A DNA stretch of 7,546 bases from an uncultured Brevundimonas sp. (GTDB lineage: Bacteria > Pseudomonadota > Alphaproteobacteria > Caulobacterales > Caulobacteraceae): positions 1 to 7,546 of the forward strand of contig CAMPGL010000104.1 of assembly GCA_946885435.1 (NCBI GenBank), read 5' to 3'. Position 1 is the first letter of the stretch; the number at the start of each line of letters is the position of its first letter. Below the pieces are notes generated by a model. That model had not been told where the DNA came from, ran no database searches, and saw only the letters and a list, made by a program, of their open reading frames with translations. Below, one piece after another: positions 1 through 4,467 of the stretch. Made by a program: the position numbers and the translations under genes.

Positions 1-86
1 CCGATCCCGTCTTCGAGTTCCTGGGAGATGCGCGAGCCTAACGCGTCGCCGACATCTACGTGCTTGCCGCTCACTTGGACCTGCAT
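1..86 (-). CDS. hpf: Ribosome hibernation promoting factor HPF/RaiA family, N-terminal fragment (cut by window edge)
   Basis: Only the first 28 complete codons lie in the window. They read MQVQVSGKHVDVGDALGSRI and then SQELEDGI, which matches the start of the long-form HPF/RaiA (sigma-54 modulation) family: a first beta-strand, the 'SGKHVDVGDAL' turn and the beginning of helix 1. Members bind the 30S subunit and keep ribosomes dimerised and inactive in stationary phase. The gene follows rpoN on the same strand after 64 bases, the usual alphaproteobacterial order, in which a PTS-type ptsN often comes next (outside this window). The ATG has no good Shine-Dalgarno sequence ahead of it. A TTGACA lies about 31 bases upstream, so the gene may have its own promoter. 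Identity is confident from the N-terminus; nothing can be said about the C-terminal dimerisation domain. Confidence 0.88.
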   Translation of the reverse strand, partial: MQVQVSGKHVDVGDALGSRISQELEDGI

Positions 87-92
87 GTGCGG

Positions 93-122
93 AGTAACGC
101 GACGGGCGCGCTTTGGTGTCAA
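93..122 (-). promoter_or_regulatory. Possible promoter for hpf
   Basis: Read on the minus strand, TTGACA (122 to 117) is followed 18 bases later by GTTACT (98 to 93), a modest -10 element. The -35 is a perfect match and the -10 is poor. If used, transcription would start at or within a few bases of the hpf ATG at 86, giving a leaderless or nearly leaderless mRNA, which would fit the lack of a ribosome binding site. This is inference from sequence only. Confidence 0.35.
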
Positions 123-128
123 CGCCGA

Positions 129-145
129 TCACCAAATTGTGGTGA
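129..145. repeat. 17-bp inverted repeat between rpoN and hpf
   Basis: TCACCA-N5-TGGTGA is a perfect 6-bp dyad with a 5-base spacer. It sits 5 bases past the rpoN stop and 6 bases upstream of the candidate hpf -35 element. No T-run follows on the minus strand, so it does not look like an intrinsic terminator. A protein-binding site or an mRNA 3'-end hairpin for rpoN are both possible. Confidence 0.5.
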
Positions 146-150
146 CGCTT

Positions 151-1665
151 TCAGCCGGCCCGCATCATCCGCCGGCGCTCCACCGAGGAGGGAATCCGCA
201 GCGCCTCGCGATACTTGGCGACGGTACGCCGGGCTATGTCCACACCGGCCTCCTTGAGGATCTCCACAATCCTGTCGTCGGACAGCACGGCCTCCTCGGC
301 GGTCTCGGCCTCGACCAGCTGCTTGATCTTGTGGCGGACCGATTCGGCGGAGTGCGAGCCGTTCCCGTCGGTCGAGGCGATGGCCGAGGTGAAGAAGAAC
401 TTCATCTCGAAGACGCCGCGCGGGGTGGCGAGGTATTTGTTCGAGGTCACCCGGCTGACGGTCGACTCGTGCATGCCGATGGCCTCGGCCACGGTCTTGA
501 GGTTCAGGGGACGCAGGCACTCGACCCCGAAGGCCAGGAAGGCGTCCTGCTGGCGCACGATCTCGGAGGCCACCTTGAGGATGGTCTTGGCCCGCTGGTC
601 CAGCGACTTGACCAGCCAGGCGGCCTGGGCGGCGCATTCGGCGACGAAGGTCTTGTCCTGGTCGCTCTTGGCCGAGCCCGCGACCACGGCGTGATAGCGC
701 TTGTCGACCAGCAGGCGCGGCAGGGTGTCGGCGTTCAGCTCCACCCGCCAGCCGCCGGCGGGGTCGGAGCGGACGAAGACGTCGGGGACGACGGTCTGGC
801 TGGGCTCGCCGCCGAAGGCCGCGCCGGGCCGCGGCGTCAGGGCCTTCAGCTCGGCGACCATCTCGGCCAGGTCCTCCTCGTCGACGCCGCAGGCGCGGCG
901 CAGGCCCGCCATGTCGCGCTTGGCCAGGAGATCGAGGTTGTCGAGCAGGGCGGCCATGGCCGGATCGAAGCGGTTCCGTTCACGCAGCTGGATCGACAGG
1001 CATTCCGGCACCGAGCGGGCCATGACGCCGGTGGGCTCGAAGCCCTGACAGCGGAACAGGACGGACTCGACCCGCTCATAGTCCCAGCCCAGGCGCTCGG
1101 CGATTTCGCCCAGCTCGCCGCGCAGATAACCGCCTTCGTCCACCGCATCGATCAGGGCCAGGGCCACGGCGTGTTCGGCCGGGGTGAAGCCGGCCATGGA
1201 GGCCTGTTCGGCCAGGTGTTCGGAGAGGGACTTCTCGCGGCGCAGGGCGCGCTCGAACAGGTCGTCGTCGCCCTCTACGGAGCCGCCGCGGCCCACCGAC
1301 GACCAGTCGCCCAGCGGCTGGCCCGCCTCGGTCATGCGGTCGGAGGTGCGTTCGCCAGGCGCCGCGTCGCCATAGACGTCGTCGGCGCCCGCATCCACGG
1401 CGTCCGACGCCTCAGCGTTGCGGCCGTCCTCGAAGGTCATCTCGGCGCGATCCGAGACCTCGGCGGCCTCGACCGGCGCTTCGGGCGCTTCACCCGGCTC
1501 GCCGTCCTCGCGGGCGAGCAGAGGATTGCGCTCCAGCTCGGCCTCGACGAAGGCGTCGAGCTCCAGGTTGGACAGCTGGAGCAGCTTGATGGCCTGCTGC
1601 AGCTGGGGGGTGATCACCAACCCCTGGCCCTGTCGCAGCTCCAGTCTCTGACCCAGGCCGGCCAT
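151..1665 (-). CDS. rpoN: RNA polymerase sigma-54 factor RpoN
   Basis: A 504-residue sigma-54 factor, which directs RNA polymerase to -24/-12 promoters that need an ATP-driven enhancer-binding activator. Region I (about residues 1-50) is the Gln/Leu-rich activator-interaction domain, with the typical 'TPQLQQAIKLLQLSNLEL' stretch. Residues about 54-135 form a long acidic, low-complexity region II. The core-binding domain follows, then a helix-turn-helix around residues 393-412 (AEAIGMHESTVSRVTSNKY). The RpoN box ARRTVAKYRE is an exact match at 478-487, near the C-terminus, and recognises the -24 element. The length is normal for the family. The ATG is well placed behind GGGGAG. It is transcribed towards hpf and is divergent from a small unknown gene. 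In many alphaproteobacteria lptB lies just upstream of rpoN; here it does not. Confidence 0.97.
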   Translation of the reverse strand: MAGLGQRLELRQGQGLVITPQLQQAIKLLQLSNLELDAFVEAELERNPLLAREDGEPGEAPEAPVEAAEVSDRAEMTFEDGRNAEASDAVDAGADDVYGDAAPGERTSDRMTEAGQPLGDWSSVGRGGSVEGDDDLFERALRREKSLSEHLAEQASMAGFTPAEHAVALALIDAVDEGGYLRGELGEIAERLGWDYERVESVLFRCQGFEPTGVMARSVPECLSIQLRERNRFDPAMAALLDNLDLLAKRDMAGLRRACGVDEEDLAEMVAELKALTPRPGAAFGGEPSQTVVPDVFVRSDPAGGWRVELNADTLPRLLVDKRYHAVVAGSAKSDQDKTFVAECAAQAAWLVKSLDQRAKTILKVASEIVRQQDAFLAFGVECLRPLNLKTVAEAIGMHESTVSRVTSNKYLATPRGVFEMKFFFTSAIASTDGNGSHSAESVRHKIKQLVEAETAEEAVLSDDRIVEILKEAGVDIARRTVAKYREALRIPSSVERRRMMRAG

Positions 1666-1840
1666 ATTCTCCCCGTGGCGCCCTTCTTGCTGGGCCCCAA
1701 GGTCGCGCGCCGGTGGTTAACGGACGGCGAAGACGAACGCGGATCGGAAGGCGCGCCGGCCGCGGCGCGGTCACCATCAGCGTGCAGCGTCCGGCCTCGC
1801 CCGTCTTGCGCGCCGCGCTCCTCGGCGTCAGAGAGGCGGG
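1666..1840. other. Divergent intergenic region between rpoN and the small membrane protein gene
   Basis: These 175 bases separate two divergent genes and must hold both promoters. I see a Shine-Dalgarno GGGGAG for rpoN close to its ATG and AGAGGCGGG directly before the ATG at 1841. The palindrome GTTAAC at 1716-1721 reads TTAACCA on the minus strand, resembling a CtrA half-site. No convincing -35/-10 pair, terminator or RNA gene stands out. Confidence 0.4.
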
Positions 1841-2113
1841 ATGCGCCTGACCATCAACCGGCTGAAGTACATATTCCTGGGTCTGTTCGCGATCGCGTGC
1901 GCGGGCATCTGGGCTCACCAGGTCTTCTGGGTCTGGCCGGAGGAGCGCTGCGTCGAGCGCGGCGGCTGGTGGGACAACTCCGAGCGGGTCTGCGCCCAGC
2001 CCATCTACATTCCGAACATCACCGGCCGGCGCGAAGGCGAAAGCCGTGAGGACGCCGCCCTTCGCCAGGCCGCCGAGCGCGCCGCGCAGGAACGCCGGGC
2101 TCGCGGCGAGTAG
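1841..2113 (+). CDS. Small single-pass membrane protein with Cys-GGWWD-Cys motif, unknown function
   Basis: I do not recognise this 90-residue protein as a named family. Residues about 10-31 form a hydrophobic segment (IFLGLFAIACAGIWAHQVFW) that would anchor it in the inner membrane or act as an uncleaved signal. It is followed by a short extracytoplasmic region with Cys37 and Cys51 bracketing GGWWD (41-45); the two cysteines could form a disulphide. Similar short 'C...GG.WD...C' elements are, from memory, common in small secreted or membrane proteins of Caulobacterales and Sphingomonadales. The last 30 residues are a highly charged Glu/Arg/Ala helix. The ATG has a strong AGAGGCGGG just ahead. 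The gene converges on the adenosyltransferase gene with only 3 bases between the stop codons, and no terminator is evident there. Confidence 0.75.
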   Translation: MRLTINRLKYIFLGLFAIACAGIWAHQVFWVWPEERCVERGGWWDNSERVCAQPIYIPNITGRREGESREDAALRQAAERAAQERRARGE

Positions 2114-2116
2114 GGG

Positions 2117-2698
2117 TTAGGCCCCCCGGGTCGCGCCGGGCTGCCAAAGCACATCGCCGGTCGCGGCATTGGCGCGCCGGCAGGCCACGAAAAGCAGGTC
2201 CGACAGGCGGTTGAGATACTTCAGCGCCTCCGAGCTGACCGTCTCGGCCGGGTCCGCCATCAGCGCGGCGGTGCGCCGTTCGGCGCGGCGACAGACCGTC
2301 CGGGCCAGGTGCAGATGCGCCGCCAGCGCCGAGCCGCCAGGCAGGATGAAGGACGTCAGGGGCTCCAGCGCGGCGTTCATCAGGTCGATCTCGCGCTCGA
2401 GGCGGGCGACCTGCTCGGCGGTGACGCGCAGCGGCTCCCAGCCGAGCGGCTTGTCCCGCTCGGGCGTGGCCAGGTCGGCCCCGAGGTCGAAGAGTTCATT
2501 CTGGATGCGGCCGAGCATGGCGTCGAGCTCGGGGTCGCCCTGGGTGTGCAGGCGAACGAGGCCGAGGCAGGCGTTGGTCTCGTCCACCTCGCCATAGGCC
2601 TCGACGCGCGCGTCCGCCTTGGAGACCGGCTCGCCGGTGGCCAGCCGCGTCGAGCCGTCGTCGCCCGTGCGGGTGTAAATCCGGTTTAGGATGACCAT
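2117..2698 (-). CDS. PduO-type ATP:cob(I)alamin adenosyltransferase
   Basis: A 193-residue enzyme that transfers the 5'-deoxyadenosyl group of ATP to cob(I)alamin, giving adenosylcobalamin for B12-dependent enzymes such as methylmalonyl-CoA mutase or class II ribonucleotide reductase. The N-terminal ATP-binding signature IYTRTGDDGSTRL is at about residues 7-19. The 'YGEVDETNACLG' element (about 35-46) corresponds to the conserved YG.VDELN..LG. The C-terminal helix signatures CRRAERR and YLNRLSDLLFVACR are also present. It is the human MMAB/PduO type, not the CobA/BtuR type. The start overlaps the stop of the upstream HIG1-type gene (TGATG), so the two are probably translated from one mRNA. 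No cobalamin riboswitch is visible upstream of the pair. The substrate family is confident; which B12 enzyme it serves is not shown here. Confidence 0.95.
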   Translation of the reverse strand: MVILNRIYTRTGDDGSTRLATGEPVSKADARVEAYGEVDETNACLGLVRLHTQGDPELDAMLGRIQNELFDLGADLATPERDKPLGWEPLRVTAEQVARLEREIDLMNAALEPLTSFILPGGSALAAHLHLARTVCRRAERRTAALMADPAETVSSEALKYLNRLSDLLFVACRRANAATGDVLWQPGATRGA

Positions 2699-2904
2699 CA
2701 GCCGCCGGTGCGCGAGGCGATGAAGGCGCCGAGCGCGAGCAGCGCTAGGGCCGAGGCCTGGAGCACCACGCGCAGGCGCATGAGCTTGTTGGACCAGGTT
2801 CGGCCGAACTCGCCGCCGCGGACGAGGGCGTAGATGCCGAAGCCGAGGGTGACGGTCACCGCGGCGATGGCGACGAGGATGAGAATGTCGACGAGGCCGG
2901 ACAT
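2698..2904 (-). CDS. HIG1-domain twin-transmembrane protein
   Basis: A 68-residue protein with two predicted membrane helices (about 4-28 and 46-64) joined by a short basic loop. The loop and the start of helix 2 contain N-X3-R-X-R-X3-Q (residues 39-49), which fits the HIG1 motif (Q/I)X3(R/H)XRX3Q except that the first position is Asn. Mitochondrial HIG1 proteins (Rcf1/HIGD) associate with cytochrome c oxidase; small alphaproteobacterial members are poorly characterised. The ATG is preceded by AAGGGAA. The TGA stop shares one base with the ATG of the adenosyltransferase. A respiratory-complex accessory role follows from the family only; nothing in this window shows its partner. Confidence 0.85.
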   Translation of the reverse strand: MSGLVDILILVAIAAVTVTLGFGIYALVRGGEFGRTWSNKLMRLRVVLQASALALLALGAFIASRTGG

Positions 2905-3072
2905 CGGATTCCCTTAAGGCAGAGCTTGGGCGATTTCTCGCCGCATTGCCGCCCGAAAATGCGCGTTCGCGGATGCGAAGGGGAGATACAAAGGCTATCT
3001 AAACCTTTCGTGCGATAGCGCCCCCCGACAACAAGAACAAGAAGGCCCGCTCTTGGGCGGGAAGTCCTCCCC
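2905..3072. promoter_or_regulatory. Divergent control region between the HIG1-adenosyltransferase pair and tetR
   Basis: This 168-base region serves both directions. It contains three GATA/TATC half-sites: GATA at 2985-2988, GCTATC at 2994-2999 and GATAGC at 3014-3019. Two symmetric arrangements result: AGATA-N7-TATCT (2984-3000, 17 bp) and GCTATC-N14-GATAGC (2994-3019). Both sizes suit a TetR-family operator, and autoregulation by the adjacent TetR is the simplest guess. I could not assign -35/-10 elements with confidence. No B12-box or riboswitch fold was recognised. Confidence 0.45.
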
Positions 3073-3732
3073 ATGGATCAATCTCAAGTCCGCGGCCCGT
3101 TCGAGGCCCTCGATGTCGCTCCCGCCAAGCTGAACCGGCGCCAGGAAGCCAAGCTGCGTACGCGCGGCAAGGTGATGCAGGCCGCGCGCGAGCTGTTCGG
3201 CGAGATGGGCTACGACGGCGCCACCATCCGCGACATCGCCCGCCGGGCCGGCATGTCCACCGGCGCGGTGTTCGCGAATTTCACTGACAAGACCGACCTG
3301 TTCGAGGCGATCTACGTCGAGGACGCCGAGACGCTGCTGGACGTGATGCGCGAGGCCGCGACGGCGGAGGCTGCGTCGGGCGTGGCCAAGCGCCTGTCGG
3401 CCCTGTTTGGGGCGGGCTATGCGCGTTCGATCGAGAACCTGCCGATGGTTCGCGCCGTGGTCGTGCGCTCGTGGCTGCAGGGCGACGACGCCGAAGGCCG
3501 CATGCGGACCCAGGACCGCGGCATGGCCAACCTGATCGCCGAGGTCCTGCGCGACGGCGTCAAGGCCGGCGAACTGAAGGCCGACGCCGACGTCAAGCTG
3601 GCGGCCGAAATGTTGCAGAGCGCCTACACCCGCAACTATCGCGTGGCCCTGTTCGACAAGGGCTCGCTGGAGCAGCTGCAGGCCCGCATCGACGCCCAGG
3701 TGGCGATGCTGCTGAACGGCCTGAAGGCGTAG
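3073..3732 (+). CDS. TetR/AcrR-family transcriptional regulator
   Basis: A 219-residue one-component repressor. After a roughly 25-residue polar leader, the N-terminal DNA-binding domain runs from about residue 30 to 80 with the classic TetR pattern: a helix with ARELFGEMGYDGATIRDIA, then the recognition helix AGMSTGAVFANFTDKTDLF (about 59-77). The remaining helices form the ligand-binding and dimerisation domain, which carries no motif I can tie to a ligand. It is divergent from the HIG1-adenosyltransferase pair and shares a control region with symmetric GATAG-type half-sites, so autoregulation and control of the divergent pair are plausible but inferred. The ATG at 3073 lacks a clear Shine-Dalgarno sequence (it is preceded by AGTCCTCCCC), so the start is less certain than the family. 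The gene ends just before a strong terminator. Confidence 0.93.
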   Translation: MDQSQVRGPFEALDVAPAKLNRRQEAKLRTRGKVMQAARELFGEMGYDGATIRDIARRAGMSTGAVFANFTDKTDLFEAIYVEDAETLLDVMREAATAEAASGVAKRLSALFGAGYARSIENLPMVRAVVVRSWLQGDDAEGRMRTQDRGMANLIAEVLRDGVKAGELKADADVKLAAEMLQSAYTRNYRVALFDKGSLEQLQARIDAQVAMLLNGLKA

Positions 3733-3746
3733 GATAGGCCCCTATC
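3733..3746. repeat. Short inverted repeat after tetR
   Basis: GATAGG-CC-CCTATC begins at the first base after the tetR stop codon. It shares the GATAG half-site seen in the control region upstream of tetR. It could be a second operator or a chance hairpin; there is no T-run behind it, and the real terminator lies 26 bases further on. Confidence 0.4.
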
Positions 3747-3771
3747 GAAGTGGGTGTTCAGGCCCGACTGG

Positions 3772-3808
3772 AAGCCGGCAAGGTTCGCCTTGCCGGCTTT
3801 CGCTTTTT
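3772..3808 (+). terminator. Strong intrinsic terminator after tetR
   Basis: A perfect 12-bp stem (AAGCCGGCAAGG / CCTTGCCGGCTT) closed by a stable TTCG tetraloop at 3784-3787. On the plus strand it runs straight into a T-rich tract, ending in TTTTT at 3804-3808. It ends tetR transcription. On the minus strand the hairpin is followed by TTCCAG, a weaker U-tract, so it may also help stop the oppositely oriented pilin operon, whose last stop codon is about 46 bases away. Confidence 0.92.
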
Positions 3809-3853
3809 CGACGTCCGGATCAGCCTTTTTTGGGCCTTGGGCTTTTTCGTCGC

Positions 3854-4048
3854 CTAGGAGCCGCCGCCGCCGCCGCCCATGGCGGCGTTGAGCGCGCCCA
3901 TGGCGGTGTTGAAGATGCCAGTGCCCGAGCCGGCGAAGGCCTGGAGCGCACCCAGGATGACCAGGAACATCAGGGCGAGGATCATGCCGTATTCGATGGC
4001 GGTCGCGCCGCTGTCATCGCGGATGAAGCGGCGGATAAGCTGTCTCAC
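3854..4048 (-). CDS. Flp-type pilin (type IVb prepilin)
   Basis: A 64-residue Flp/Fap-family pilin, the subunit of tight-adherence (Tad) pili. The short basic leader VRQLIRRFIRDDSG ends at the prepilin peptidase site: cleavage after Gly14 gives a mature start ATAIEYGMI, with Glu at +5 and Tyr at +6 as in Flp pilins. A hydrophobic helix follows (about 23-40). The tail is unusual: NTAMGAL and NAAMGGG are near repeats, and the protein ends in six glycines and a serine. The start is GTG, chosen because AAGGAGG, a near-perfect Shine-Dalgarno sequence, lies 5 bases upstream and because the leader then has the normal length. It is the last gene of the operon, 14 bases after mutT. No other pilus assembly gene is in the window. 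Confidence 0.92.
   Translation of the reverse strand: MRQLIRRFIRDDSGATAIEYGMILALMFLVILGALQAFAGSGTGIFNTAMGALNAAMGGGGGGS
3858..3916. repeat. GCC microsatellite and 21-bp tandem repeat in the pilin 3' end
   Basis: Positions 3860-3877 hold a GCC run that encodes the C-terminal polyglycine on the minus strand. Next to it two 21-bp units (3875-3895 and 3896-3916) start GCCCATGGCGGCGTTGA and GCCCATGGCGGTGTTGA, identical in 16 of 17 bases and diverging in the last four. They encode the two AMG-containing heptads of the pilin tail. Both repeats keep the reading frame. Confidence 0.8.
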
Positions 4049-4062
4049 GCGCGCCTCCTTCC

Positions 4063-4467
4063 TCACAGCAGGTCGCAGAGATGCGCGACCAGGGGCAGGT
4101 CGGCCGGCGGCATCGGATAGTCCCGCAACCGGTTCGGCCGAACCCAGGCCAGGGCCGCGTGATGCCGGTTGGTCACCACGCCGTCCCAGCGCCGGATGAG
4201 CCACAGTGGCATGAGAAGGTGAAAGGACTCGTAAGCGTGGCTCGCGAAGACGAAGGGGGCCAGGCAGGCCTCCTTGACCTGGATGCCGAGCTCCTCGTCC
4301 AGCTCGCGGATCAGGGCGGTCTCGGGCCGCTCGCCCGGCTCGACCTTGCCGCCGGGAAACTCCCACAGGCCGGCCAGCGACTTGCCCTCGGGCCGCTGGG
4401 CGATGAGGACGCGGCCGTCGGCGTCGACGAGGGCGGCCGCGGCGACCAGCACCACCGGCAGGGTCAA
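4063..4467 (-). CDS. mutT: 8-oxo-dGTP diphosphatase MutT (Nudix hydrolase)
   Basis: A Nudix hydrolase of about 134 residues that most likely removes 8-oxo-dGTP from the nucleotide pool and so prevents A:T to C:G transversions. The full Nudix box G-X5-E-X7-REL-X-EE-L-G-I lies at residues 40-62, preceded by the MutT-typical QRPEGKSLAGLWEFPGGK. The length is close to E. coli MutT. The start is not certain. I prefer TTG at 4467, whose TTGA overlaps the argJ stop by 4 bases in the same way that argJ overlaps its upstream gene; GGGGA lies about 9 bases ahead. A GTG at 4455 would give 130 residues. An in-frame ATG at 4521 would place 18 extra unconserved residues inside argJ. A related Nudix substrate cannot be excluded, but the sequence is typical of MutT. 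Confidence 0.92.
   Translation of the reverse strand: MTLPVVLVAAAALVDADGRVLIAQRPEGKSLAGLWEFPGGKVEPGERPETALIRELDEELGIQVKEACLAPFVFASHAYESFHLLMPLWLIRRWDGVVTNRHHAALAWVRPNRLRDYPMPPADLPLVAHLCDLL

Noticed and set aside
28..2049. 673-codon open frame on the plus strand
   Set aside because: It runs antisense through all of rpoN and its flanks. The translation is low-complexity Gly/Ala/Arg/His with no family resemblance. In high-GC DNA the antisense frame of a real gene often lacks stops.
2113..2125. GGGG-N5-CCCC at the convergent junction as a terminator
   Set aside because: The stem is only 4 bp and no T-run follows in either direction.
2905..3072. Cobalamin riboswitch upstream of the HIG1-adenosyltransferase pair
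   Set aside because: Expected because of the B12 enzyme, but I see no B12-box sequence or long structured leader in these 168 bases.
3023..3072. GC-rich CCCGC...GCGGG hairpin before tetR
   Set aside because: The arms are short and can pair in more than one register; it is likely chance in GC-rich DNA.
4049..4366. Longer pilin frame starting inside mutT
   Set aside because: The extra 106 codons are a shadow of mutT. The pilin's GTG at 4048 has AAGGAGG just upstream and gives a normal-length prepilin leader.
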